A DNA stretch of 64,000 bases from CAZBSE01 sp964578625 (GCA_964578625.1 CAZODQ010000004.1:1-64000), one strand, 5' to 3'; positions 26,089-33,713 are shown, numbered from the stretch's first letter. Program-made: numbers and translations. Notes: a model not told the origin generated them from the letters alone.

Positions 26089-27033
26089 ATGAAATTAGCT
26101 TCTATTGATATTGGAACCAACTCCACCAGGCTATTGATAGCCGATTACAGTAAAAGTAAATTCGTTCCCCTGGAAAGAAAAATGACGATTACCCGTCTGG
26201 GCAAGGATCTTGAACAAAACAATGTTATTCTTGATGATTCTGCGGAAAGAACACTTGATGTTGTCTCTGATTACTGCAGCCTGATTAAAAGCTATAATAT
26301 AGAAAAATACAGAGCTGTGGGAACCAGTACCTTAAGGAAAGCATCGAATAGTGATTGGTTTATTTCCTATATATACAAAAATTCCGGGATTAAAGTTGAT
26401 GTAATAAGCGGGGAAGAAGAAGCCAGCTTGAGTTTCTACGGTTCTGTAAGGGAAATGAATTTAAAATCCTCTTATTTTAAGAAAAAATACTCTGGCAGTA
26501 TTTTGGTGGTAGATATCGGCGGAGGCAGCACTGAGTTTATACTGGGGGACAGTAGCTGTAATCTGAAGTTTATCGAGAGCATAAATATAGGGTGTGTCAA
26601 TTTGACCGAAAGATTTATAGTTAACAGTATACCGGATAAGGGTAGTTTAAACAGGATGCATCATTATATTAAAAATAGTCTAAAAGAAGTTATTGGAAAA
26701 ATCATCCAACAATATCCCATATCCATAGTCGGAGTGGCCGGTACAATAACTGCCCTTGCGGCTATTGACCTCGGATTAAAAAAATACGACAGCAAGAAAA
26801 TACACCGGCATGTTTTAAGTTTTAAAAAGATTGAGGGTATTTATAAAAATTTATGCAGTCTGAGTCTTGAAGAAAGGATAGAAATAACCGGGCTTGATCC
26901 CAAAAGAGTGGATGTTATAATCGGCGGCACGGCAATTGTCACTGAAGTCTTGAGGTTGCTGAAAAGCAACGAAATTATGGCAAGTGAAAAGGATATACTG
27001 GACGGAATTATTTACAGTCTTATTGATTTTTGA
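26089..27033 (+). CDS. ppx: Ppx/GppA family exopolyphosphatase/pppGpp phosphohydrolase
   Basis: 314 residues, the short two-domain form. ASK/Hsp70-fold motifs: SIDIGTNSTRLLIAD at 4-18, VDVISGEEEASLSFYGS, VVDIGGGSTEFILG near 143, and VAGTITALAAID. It hydrolyses polyphosphate or pppGpp. It follows the FtsB-like gene by 33 bases and precedes tRNA-Leu by 27 bases. Confidence 0.94.
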   Translation: MKLASIDIGTNSTRLLIADYSKSKFVPLERKMTITRLGKDLEQNNVILDDSAERTLDVVSDYCSLIKSYNIEKYRAVGTSTLRKASNSDWFISYIYKNSGIKVDVISGEEEASLSFYGSVREMNLKSSYFKKKYSGSILVVDIGGGSTEFILGDSSCNLKFIESINIGCVNLTERFIVNSIPDKGSLNRMHHYIKNSLKEVIGKIIQQYPISIVGVAGTITALAAIDLGLKKYDSKKIHRHVLSFKKIEGIYKNLCSLSLEERIEITGLDPKRVDVIIGGTAIVTEVLRLLKSNEIMASEKDILDGIIYSLIDF

Positions 27034-27060
27034 TAATATAAACCAGCAAATTAGTCATAT

Positions 27061-27148
27061 GCCCGAGTGGCGGAATTGGTAGACGCAACGGACTTAAAAT
27101 CCGTTGAGGTTATGCCTCGTGCCAGTTCGATTCTGGCCTCGGGCACCA
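27061..27148 (+). tRNA. tRNA-Leu (anticodon TAA)
   Basis: The acceptor stem GCCCGAG pairs with CTCGGGC, followed by discriminator A and an encoded CCA (27146-27148). The anticodon stem-loop is ACGGA-CTTAAAA-TCCGT with anticodon TAA at 27095-27097. A long class II variable arm (TGAGGTTATGCCTC) and a T arm with AGTTCGATTCT confirm Leu. An accessory block starts immediately after it. Confidence 0.97.
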
Positions 27149-27159
27149 TCTTTATATAT

Positions 27160-27184
27160 GGTTCGAATCCTGGCTCCCCAGCCA
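27160..27184 (+). repeat. tRNA 3'-end-like fragment next to tRNA-Leu
   Basis: A T-loop-like GGTTCGAATCC is followed by an acceptor-like CTCCCCA and GCCA, reading as the last ~25 bases of a tRNA without the 5' part. It differs from the 3' end of the intact tRNA-Leu 12 bases upstream. It is probably a remnant of another tRNA or an attachment-site scar, and starts the accessory block. Confidence 0.6.
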
Positions 27185-27329
27185 ATATAATTTAAGGCTC
27201 TCCCCCAAATTCCGACTCCTAACCAAATTCCGTAAAGTTCACACAAACATATTGCTAATTAATCTCTATTATGATATTAAACATTAATCCAAATTTGGGA
27301 ATAGAAACAATATAAAGGAGGAGAATCCT

Positions 27330-28067
27330 ATGAAAATCGCAGATGGAATCGAAATGCTGAAAATATCAATTGATACCATGGGGAATAAAGGCATTATCCA
27401 TCCAACCATACTCTGGGATAAAAGCGAGACTGTACTTGTAGACGCAGGATGCCCAGGTCAGATATTAAAGATACAACAAGGGTTTAAAAAAGTAGGTTTG
27501 TCGTTGTCCAAACTGGATAAATTAATACTAACTCATCATGATATAGACCATATTGGAGGTGCTGAGGATATAGTTAAAAATTCATCTAGAAATATAGAAG
27601 TAATTTCCCATAAAATAGAGAGGGGTTATATACATTTAAAGAAGTATCCAACCAAATTGAAGAAATTAAGATCTCGGCTTCAATCAATGCCGTCAGAAAT
27701 GAAAACAATGTTTGAAAACTTAGAAATTAGTTATAAAAAACATAGAGTATCTGTGAGTCAAACAGTAGTAAGCACAGAAAATCTACCCTTATGTGGAGGA
27801 ATAGAGGTAATTTATACTCCCGGTCATACTCCAGGACATATTTCATTATATGTTAAAAAAAGTAAAATCTTGATTGCAGGGGATACATTATTTATTGAAG
27901 ATGGTAAATTAGTGCCACCACCAGAACATATTAATTTTAATAATAAACTTGTACTTAGTTCTTTAAAAAAATTGACACAATATGATATTAGAAAAATTAT
28001 TTGCTATCATGGTGGAGTGTATAGTAGAAATGTAAACAATAGCCTAAGAGAATTGATTGACGGTTAA
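27330..28067 (+). CDS. MBL-fold metallo-hydrolase
   Basis: 245 residues after AAAGGAGGAGAATCCT. The metal-binding motif THHDIDHIGG (HxHxDH-like, HHDIDH), TPGHTPGHISLY, AGDTLF and CYHGG near the C-terminus give a complete metallo-beta-lactamase fold with two metal sites, as in glyoxalase II-like hydrolases. The substrate is not identifiable. It is the first gene of the accessory block after tRNA-Leu, followed by a tRNA-like repeat; its base composition is visibly more A+T-rich than the genes before the tRNA. Confidence 0.87.
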   Translation: MKIADGIEMLKISIDTMGNKGIIHPTILWDKSETVLVDAGCPGQILKIQQGFKKVGLSLSKLDKLILTHHDIDHIGGAEDIVKNSSRNIEVISHKIERGYIHLKKYPTKLKKLRSRLQSMPSEMKTMFENLEISYKKHRVSVSQTVVSTENLPLCGGIEVIYTPGHTPGHISLYVKKSKILIAGDTLFIEDGKLVPPPEHINFNNKLVLSSLKKLTQYDIRKIICYHGGVYSRNVNNSLRELIDG

Positions 28068-28076
28068 ATTATATAA

Positions 28077-28129
28077 CTTGATTATTTCATTAATAAGTTG
28101 GTTCGAAATTTCGCAACCTGGAGCAGCCA
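28077..28129 (+). repeat. tRNA-3'-end-like intergenic repeat, copy 1
   Basis: An A+T-rich lead (TTGATTATTTC...) is followed by the core GGTTCGAAATTTCGCAACC (28100-28118) and then TGGAGCAGCCA. The core contains the perfect 10-bp palindrome CGAAATTTCG. It shares 28 of its last 30 bases with copies 2 and 3. It lies between the metallo-hydrolase and the methyltransferase gene. Confidence 0.85.
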
Positions 28130-28143
28130 AGCTAAATTGGTCT

Positions 28144-28890
28144 TTATTTTATTTTAAAAACATACATTGCCCAATTAAGAGTATCTCTACCGTACAACAG
28201 ATACTCCATTTTTGCTTTTTTTATTTTATTTAATAATTCAGAATTATCCGGGTCATTTGGATTGGCAGTTACATAATCATATGCTGACCACCATTGCAAG
28301 GTTTCATAATGGTCCCAATCATCATGATTACTTACAAGTGTGTATATACAATTTAATCCTTCTTTTTCACCAACATCTATATTTTTAAAATGGGAATTAA
28401 ATTCCTCTTTTTTTATTCCGCTCATTTCAAGATATTCATTATCAGGTTCTTTTAACCAGTAAGGTTCTCCTATAATAATCAGTCCATTTGGTTTTGTCAT
28501 TTTCTTCAATGCTTTTATTGTCCCAATAAATCCATTGTAAACAAAGCTAGCACCAATGCACATGGTCAGGTCAAACAATTCATTGATTTTAGGTACATAT
28601 TTTGTACCATCCATTTCTAATAATTCAATATCAGAGTCAGGTACTCTTTCGTTTTTCTTTTTTTCGCAATCTTTTATAAAATAAGGTGAAATATCAACTC
28701 CGATGCCGGAAATATTGAATAACTCTGCTAACCTGACCAAAGGTTCTCCTTTACCACAAGCAATATCTAAAACTTTGGAGCCTGGCTTTAAATTCAATAA
28801 TGAAAACAAGCTTTCAAATTTACTTTGGCTCATAGGATTACAGATTAAGTGTTTCTTATGGGTAATATCATAATATTTCCAGATATCCAT
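28144..28890 (-). CDS. class I SAM-dependent methyltransferase
   Basis: 248 residues. The start chosen is ATG 28890 (MDIWKYYD), 7 bases after GGAGG; an ATG two codons earlier lies only one base after GGAGGT. Motif I VLDIACGKGEPLVRLAE, motif II GIGVDIS and a motif III-like DLTMCIGASFVYNG are present. The family is small-molecule methyltransferases; LKKMTKPNGLIIIGEPYW is typical. The substrate is unknown. It stands alone on the minus strand between two copies of the tRNA-like repeat, like a cassette. Confidence 0.87.
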   Translation of the reverse strand: MDIWKYYDITHKKHLICNPMSQSKFESLFSLLNLKPGSKVLDIACGKGEPLVRLAELFNISGIGVDISPYFIKDCEKKKNERVPDSDIELLEMDGTKYVPKINELFDLTMCIGASFVYNGFIGTIKALKKMTKPNGLIIIGEPYWLKEPDNEYLEMSGIKKEEFNSHFKNIDVGEKEGLNCIYTLVSNHDDWDHYETLQWWSAYDYVTANPNDPDNSELLNKIKKAKMEYLLYGRDTLNWAMYVFKIK

Positions 28891-28965
28891 TAGCATACCT
28901 CCAAATAGTTTTAAATCAAGATATTGATTTTAGCAAAATTATTGGAAAAGCAAAAATGTTTTAAG

Positions 28966-29018
28966 TTTGATTATTTCCTTTAAAATTTGGTTCGAAATTT
29001 CGCAACCCGGGGCAGCCA
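28966..29018 (+). repeat. tRNA-3'-end-like intergenic repeat, copy 2
   Basis: The lead TTTGATTATTTCCTTTAAAA is followed by the core GGTTCGAAATTTCGCAACC (28989-29007) and CGGGGCAGCCA. Its last 30 bases are identical to copy 3 at 30488-30517. Confidence 0.88.
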
Positions 29019-29140
29019 ATAACCTATATTTAATAACTCATTCTGAGAGTATGTTCATTTTTATTTCAATCTGTAATAATAGCTGTAATAAGATTATTGG
29101 AAATATCTTTTTTTAAGATTAAATGGAGGAGAGGTTTATT

Positions 29141-30313
29141 ATGAGTAAATATACCTGGAGTGGTTGGGCAAGTATAGATAGGCCTAAAGCTTATCTTAGC
29201 AACGAGCTTATTGCTATTGGGCAAAATAGTGATGGGCGTCTGGAGGTTTTTGCCATTGGTGGAGATGGAGCCTTGTGGCACACATGTCAACCAAAACCCA
29301 ACAAAGGGCCCTGGAGTGGCTGGGCTAATCTGGGTAAGCCAGGTAGCATCTCGGACCTTGGTACTCCTGTTGCAATAAATAATAAAGATGGACGACTGGA
29401 AGTTTTTGCTACTGGTTATACTGCGGGTACTACTACCTATACGGGGGGCGATCTCTGGCACATATCTCAATCAAAACCTAGTAAAGGTCCTTGGGCAACC
29501 TGGAATAACTTAGGAACACCTTCTAAAAGTGTAAAAATCAACAGACTTGGTGTAGGTCGAAATAGTGATGGTAGACTGGAGGTCTTTGCTGCCGGAGCTG
29601 ATGGGGGCTCAATAAGCTCTAAAGAAGGTATCTGGCATATCTGGCAGCAAAAACCAAGCAAAGGACCGTGGAGTGGCTGGGCAAGGCTGGGTAAACCAAA
29701 AGGTGTTAATACGTTGAATAACCGAACTGCTGTAGTAGGCTATAATAGTGATGGCCGTTTGGAGATTTTTGTTACAAAAGGTAGTCTGTGGCATATGTAT
29801 CAATCCAAACCCAGCAAGGGACCATGGGTTGGTTGGGGGAAAATGGGTAATCCTAAAAATACTACACTTAACCTAATACCGGTAGCAGTAGGACAGAATA
29901 GTGACGGACGATTGGAGGTATTTGCTGTAGATTATTGGAATGGTGTAGACTACAGCAAAGGTTCCCTATGGCATAGATATCAACCAAAACCAGGTAAAGG
30001 GCCTTGGATAAACTGGGGTAGTCTTGGGAGACCAGGAAATATACCATTGATACATCAACCCATAGTAGAATGTGATAGTAATGGTTGTCTTGTGGTATTT
30101 ACTCTTAACATAGAGAGTACTTTCTGGTATAGATATCAAACAGAACCAAAAAAGGGACCCTGGAGCAAATGGTATAGTCTGGGTAAACCACCTGCTTCTA
30201 ATATCTCAAATATTAATGCTGTTGCAAAAAATAAGGATGGACGGTTAGAGGTTTTTGTTCAAGGAGCTGCTAGTGGAAAAAATAATGTTCTTTGGCATAA
30301 CTGGCAGAAGTGA
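29141..30313 (+). CDS. PLL-like seven-bladed beta-propeller lectin-like protein
   Basis: 390 residues from ATG 29141 (MSKYTWSGW), preceded by GGAGGAGAGG; an upstream in-frame ATG lies before that ribosome-binding site. Seven ~55-residue repeats are each marked by W-x-x-W and N-S/K-DGRLEVFA, then LWH-x-x-Q-x-KP-x-KGPW. The first half-repeat (TWSGWASI) and the last (LWHNWQ) would close the ring. This is the PLL/tectonin-type propeller (DUF346-like), known in fucose-binding bacterial lectins. There is no signal peptide, so it is cytoplasmic or released by lysis. It sits between two repeat copies in the accessory block and looks horizontally acquired. Sugar specificity is unknown. Confidence 0.85.
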   Translation: MSKYTWSGWASIDRPKAYLSNELIAIGQNSDGRLEVFAIGGDGALWHTCQPKPNKGPWSGWANLGKPGSISDLGTPVAINNKDGRLEVFATGYTAGTTTYTGGDLWHISQSKPSKGPWATWNNLGTPSKSVKINRLGVGRNSDGRLEVFAAGADGGSISSKEGIWHIWQQKPSKGPWSGWARLGKPKGVNTLNNRTAVVGYNSDGRLEIFVTKGSLWHMYQSKPSKGPWVGWGKMGNPKNTTLNLIPVAVGQNSDGRLEVFAVDYWNGVDYSKGSLWHRYQPKPGKGPWINWGSLGRPGNIPLIHQPIVECDSNGCLVVFTLNIESTFWYRYQTEPKKGPWSKWYSLGKPPASNISNINAVAKNKDGRLEVFVQGAASGKNNVLWHNWQK

Positions 30314-30372
30314 ACTTACTTCTGGAGATAATAAATGAGATATTCTATAGATAAGGTAATATTGTTTATATT

Positions 30373-30456
30373 CTATAAGCTTAATTCTGGTATAAAAATA
30401 TCCTTATCTAAACCCAATAAAGCAGTTCTAACTTTGTCCACTGTCCCCAGCAAAGT
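30373..30456 (-). pseudogene. C-terminal gene remnant A (paralogous with remnant B)
   Basis: An open minus-strand stretch of 27 codons plus stop, reading TLLGTVDKVRTALLGLDK then DIFIPELSL. It aligns with the remnant at 32030-32161 at TVD-x-V, a run of hydrophobic residues and DIFIPEL, although the DNA has diverged, which suggests both descend from one coding gene. No start codon or ribosome-binding site is seen. The family is not recognised. Confidence 0.5.
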
Positions 30457-30464
30457 TCATTAAT

Positions 30465-30517
30465 TTTAATAATTTCCTTTATAATTTGGTTCGAAATTTC
30501 GCAACCCGGGGCAGCCA
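30465..30517 (+). repeat. tRNA-3'-end-like intergenic repeat, copy 3
   Basis: Lead TTTTAATAATTTCCTTTATA, core GGTTCGAAATTTCGCAACC (30488-30506), then CGGGGCAGCCA. The final 30 bases are identical to copy 2. Confidence 0.88.
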
Positions 30518-30530
30518 CCTTGTACGTATT

Positions 30531-30555
30531 GGTTCAAGATTCGGGCTCTTCACCA
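30531..30555 (+). repeat. second type of tRNA 3'-end-like fragment
   Basis: GGTTCAAGA followed by TTCGGGCTCTTCACCA resembles the T-loop, acceptor strand and CCA of a tRNA, but no 5' tRNA portion is present. It lies 13 bases after repeat copy 3. Confidence 0.45.
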
Positions 30556-30671
30556 ACAACGGGGGTAACCCGTTCCTAACAGCATAGCGCTTTAATTTTC
30601 TATTGTCTATTTTTAATATATAATAAAACCAACTATTTAATGAAGGAGATTTCTAAGAGACAAAATCTGTT

Positions 30672-30893
30672 ATGAAGAAAGTATCTTCTCTAGAAGATCT
30701 GGCAAAATATTCTCTCCGCTGGGTGCTTATGGGTAAAAATGTTATTTGTGTATTTCCTGGAGCCAGCAATACAGATCAGATAATATCAAATCTTGCTGCG
30801 TTTGATATGCCGCCACTTTCTAAAGATCAGATGGAAACTGTAGAAAGAGTATATGAAAATTATATAAAGAATCATGTCCACCTTCACTGGTAA
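30672..30893 (+). pseudogene. C-terminal fragment of an aldo/keto reductase
   Basis: 73 residues matching only the last quarter of an aldo/keto reductase: AKYSLRWVLMGKNVICVFPGASNTDQIISNLAAFDMPPLS, then MVERVYENY-like helices. The catalytic barrel is missing. In frame, a stop codon (TAA) lies a few codons upstream. It is therefore a remnant, perhaps left by a recombination event in the repeat-rich block. A complete, different aldo/keto reductase is at 35525-36409. Confidence 0.75.
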
Positions 30894-30939
30894 AACTAAA
30901 AAATGTATATTGTAACCAAATTTTTAGAAAGGATTTATA

Positions 30940-31998
30940 ATGGCAGATCTCTTTTCACCAATATCAATCAAGGATGTTGAAATTAAAAACCGTATTGTTT
31001 TACCACCAATGGGGCGTTTTGGATGGTCTGATGTAAAAGACTTTGTGTCTGATAAACATATAAAACATTATTCTCAAATTGCTGAAGGGGGAGCTGGACT
31101 GATAATTATAGAAGCACTGGCCATAGCCAAAGATGGAAAGCTTTCAAAAGACCAGCTTGGAATATGGTCGGATGACCATATCGATGGTATCAGCAAAATA
31201 GCAGAAGCCTGCCACAGATATGGCTCGGTAGTTACAGCACAGATACATCATGCCGGGCTGGAAACTCCCATATCGGTATCTAAAATAGCTTCAGCTCCAT
31301 CAGACTTTAAGAGGGGTGGCCATTTGGTTGCAAAAGCTTTAAGTGTTGAAGGAATCCAGAAGATTCAAGAGCAATTTGTGGACGCTGCGGAAAGAGCCAG
31401 AAAAGCGGGCCTTGACGGCATAGAGCTTCATGGAGCTCATGGGTACCTTATTGATCAGTTTATGTCTCCAATAACGAATAAAAGAGATGATAATTATGGC
31501 GGTGATCTGGCTGGAAGATCAACTTTTGCTCGCCAGATAATTGAAATGATAAAAAGCGGTATTGGAAGTGATGATTTTATAATTGGATATAGAATGGGAG
31601 GTAATGAACCAACATTGGATGAAGGAAGAAAAATTGCAAAAATTCTTGAAGAAGCTGGAATTGATCTTTTGCATGTATCATCTGGCATAGAAGGCGATAC
31701 AATTCCCAAGCCTCCAACAGATTTTGATTATAGCTGGATTGTCTACTGCGGTATAGAAATAAAAAAACAAGTACGAATTCCTGTAATCGTGGTGTACAGA
31801 ATAAAGACTCCGGAACAGGGTAAATACCTTATTGAAAATGACCTGGCTGATTTTGTTGCAGTAGGAAGAGGCCATCTTTGTGATAAAGATTGGGCAAATA
31901 AAGCAAGAGATAATTTAAAAGTCATTAAGTGCCTGGAGTGTGCAAAATGTTTTTGGTTTGATGAGATTGAAAAATGTCCCAGATATAAGTTCGATTAG
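30940..31998 (+). CDS. old yellow enzyme family NADH:flavin oxidoreductase
   Basis: 352 residues; FMN-dependent ene-reductase fold. Motifs: IKNRIVLPPMGRFGW at the N-terminus, GGAGLIIIEA, QIHHAG, GLDGIELHGAHGYLIDQFMSPITNKRDDNYGG (the family hallmark) and FVAVGRGHL. The C-terminal CLECAKC plus a later Cys resembles the Fe-S cluster site of the larger 2,4-dienoyl-CoA reductase subfamily, but the second flavin/NAD domain of that group is absent. It reduces activated C=C bonds; the substrate is unknown. AAAGGATTTATA precedes the ATG. Confidence 0.9.
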   Translation: MADLFSPISIKDVEIKNRIVLPPMGRFGWSDVKDFVSDKHIKHYSQIAEGGAGLIIIEALAIAKDGKLSKDQLGIWSDDHIDGISKIAEACHRYGSVVTAQIHHAGLETPISVSKIASAPSDFKRGGHLVAKALSVEGIQKIQEQFVDAAERARKAGLDGIELHGAHGYLIDQFMSPITNKRDDNYGGDLAGRSTFARQIIEMIKSGIGSDDFIIGYRMGGNEPTLDEGRKIAKILEEAGIDLLHVSSGIEGDTIPKPPTDFDYSWIVYCGIEIKKQVRIPVIVVYRIKTPEQGKYLIENDLADFVAVGRGHLCDKDWANKARDNLKVIKCLECAKCFWFDEIEKCPRYKFD

Positions 31999-32029
31999 AG
32001 AGCTAATAACAGAAAATTAGGAGAAGTTT

Positions 32030-32161
32030 TTATTTAAAACCCAATTCCGGTATAAAAATATCCTCATTTAACGTTAAAATCTTGGTTTTAACATTATCCA
32101 CAGTGGCCAGCCACCTTAAAAAGAATTTTTTCTTAACTTTCAAAGGATTTATCTTTATAAT
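32030..32161 (-). pseudogene. C-terminal gene remnant B (paralogous with remnant A)
   Basis: An open minus-strand stretch of about 43 codons plus stop containing FFLRWLATVDNVKTKILTLN and ending EDIFIPELGFK. Conservation with remnant A at the protein level, with base changes between them, supports a former coding gene. No ribosome-binding site or convincing start is visible. The family is not recognised. Confidence 0.5.
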
Positions 32162-32207
32162 CTATTAGAATCAAATTTTAATAAGTTAGGGTGAATAAGG
32201 AGAAGAA

Positions 32208-32729
32208 ATGGAAATAGTGATTAATTCATCTTCAACCAGCTTAGAAATTCCAATCTCATTTATTTTTTGGGGTTTTGTCATTGCCTATATCATTCATATA
32301 ATAGATGAATCATTAATGGGTGAGACTTTTGTCGGAATGGTTAAGAACCTATTTTGGCCGGAATATCAGTGGAAGCATTTCTTTGGCTTTAATGCATTAC
32401 TACTTTCATTAACAATTATATCAATTATATTATTTGAGGTATTTAATGGTTCATGGATAGTTGCACCACTAATATTTGTTTTTTTATATACTACGAATGG
32501 AATATGGCATTTAGTATCAACTATCATTACCAGGAAATACTCTCCTGGGCTTGCAACAAGTATAATTTACTGGATACTTTTTTACTTTTTGGTTAGGTAT
32601 TCTTTTATTCCTAATACTATTCCCACTAGGATTATTGTAATTTCTGCAATCTCAGGGACATTTTTGACGATATTGATGATTTCTTCATTTTTTATTTTTA
32701 AAAGGAGATTTAATAGGGAGTCTAGATAA
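32208..32729 (+). CDS. HXXEE-like integral membrane protein
   Basis: 173 residues after AAGGAGAAGAA. About five hydrophobic helices; near the N-terminus AYIIHIIDESLMG resembles the HxxE(E) motif of the HXXEE membrane family, with a later WKHFFGFN and WHLVSTI. Function unknown. It occupies one interval of the repeat-bounded accessory block and is followed 14 bases later by the divergent repeat copy 4. Confidence 0.7.
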   Translation: MEIVINSSSTSLEIPISFIFWGFVIAYIIHIIDESLMGETFVGMVKNLFWPEYQWKHFFGFNALLLSLTIISIILFEVFNGSWIVAPLIFVFLYTTNGIWHLVSTIITRKYSPGLATSIIYWILFYFLVRYSFIPNTIPTRIIVISAISGTFLTILMISSFFIFKRRFNRESR

Positions 32730-32742
32730 AAAGATCTTTAAT

Positions 32743-32795
32743 TATAAATAACTCTTTAATAATCTGGTTCGAAATTTCGCTACTTGGGGTATTCA
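32743..32795 (+). repeat. tRNA-3'-end-like intergenic repeat, copy 4 (diverged)
   Basis: GGTTCGAAATTTCGC is conserved (32766-32780), then TACTTGGGGTATTCA in place of the AACC...CAGCCA end. The CGAAATTTCG palindrome is intact. It follows the HXXEE-like gene and precedes the 3' end of the minus-strand lactonase gene. Confidence 0.75.
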
Positions 32796-32807
32796 ATAAA
32801 ATCTTTA

Positions 32808-33713
32808 CTAATTCATGTAGTTTAACTTACTTCCTTTGACCTTCATTTTTAACCTGTAGACTGAGGTAGAAGCAGTAATATAAAGAATATCCCAGTTTTT
32901 ACCTCCCCAATTCAAATTACTTGTTACTTCCGGTAATTCAATTAAACCTATGTACTCTGCCCGGGGACTGATTACCCATATCCCTCCGTGACCTGCAACA
33001 TAGATATTTCCAAGTTCGTCACATTTCATACCATCAGGGGAGCTGCCTTTGGTATTTCTAGAACATATATTATCAAAGAATACACGCCCTTTTGTGATTG
33101 ATCCTTCGGGTTTGACATCAAAAGCCCTGATGTGGTAAAGCCTGCTGTCATCTACATATAAGACTTTCTCATCAGGAGACAGGCACAGGCCATTTGGTTG
33201 TGTAAAATCACTTGCAATTAATTCCAATTCTCCGCTTCCAGGATTTATTCGATATATGCCTTGATAATCCAGTTCTTTATTTCTTTCCAGACCGGAATCT
33301 GCCTTTCGGCCGTAAGTAGGATCTGTAAAATATATTGAACCGTTTTTTGCTACAATTACATCATTTGGAGAGTTTAGTTCCTTACCTTTGTAATGGGAAG
33401 CTATTGTTTCTCTTCTACCATCGGGATATTCTTTTACTACAGTACTTGTTATATGTTCGCATACAATAAGATTCCCCTCTTTATCATAAGTCATACCATT
33501 ACATTTATTGCTTGGCCTTATTACTTCTTCTATTTTATTCTTTTCACTCCACTTGATTCTTACATTACCGTGTACATCACTAAATAATAAAAATTCCTGC
33601 TCTTTATTCCATACCGGACCTTCGGTAAAAACAAACCCGGTGGCTATTTTTTCAATTTTATACCCTCTTTCAACTAAGCTATACAGCCTATTCATATTAT
33701 CGCTTCTTTCCAT
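32808..33713 (-). CDS. SMP-30/gluconolactonase family protein
   Basis: 301 residues from ATG 33713; TTG 33728 and ATG 33695 are alternatives and no ribosome-binding site decides. A six-bladed propeller lactonase: FTEGPVWNKEQEFLLFSDV (metal-binding Glu), NSPNDVIVAKNGSIYFTDPTYG, TQPNGLCLSPDEKVLYVDD and SSPDGMKCDELGNIYV. The ligands E, N, N and D of the SMP-30 site are all seen. It hydrolyses sugar lactones or related esters. It closes the accessory block. Confidence 0.88.
   Translation of the reverse strand: MERSDNMNRLYSLVERGYKIEKIATGFVFTEGPVWNKEQEFLLFSDVHGNVRIKWSEKNKIEEVIRPSNKCNGMTYDKEGNLIVCEHITSTVVKEYPDGRRETIASHYKGKELNSPNDVIVAKNGSIYFTDPTYGRKADSGLERNKELDYQGIYRINPGSGELELIASDFTQPNGLCLSPDEKVLYVDDSRLYHIRAFDVKPEGSITKGRVFFDNICSRNTKGSSPDGMKCDELGNIYVAGHGGIWVISPRAEYIGLIELPEVTSNLNWGGKNWDILYITASTSVYRLKMKVKGSKLNYMN

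Larger units (their letters stand above)
30314..30671. other. gene-free stretch with remnants and repeats
   Basis: 358 bases without an intact gene. It holds a truncated minus-strand reading frame (30373-30456), repeat copy 3 (30465-30517), a second tRNA-3'-like fragment (30531-30555) and a small hairpin AACGGG/CCCGTT (30558-30574). The rest is A+T-rich. Confidence 0.7.

Noticed and set aside
27330..33713. Prophage, insertion sequence or integrative conjugative element
   Set aside because: No integrase, transposase, structural, relaxase or terminal inverted repeat was seen; only tRNA-like repeats and unrelated single genes.
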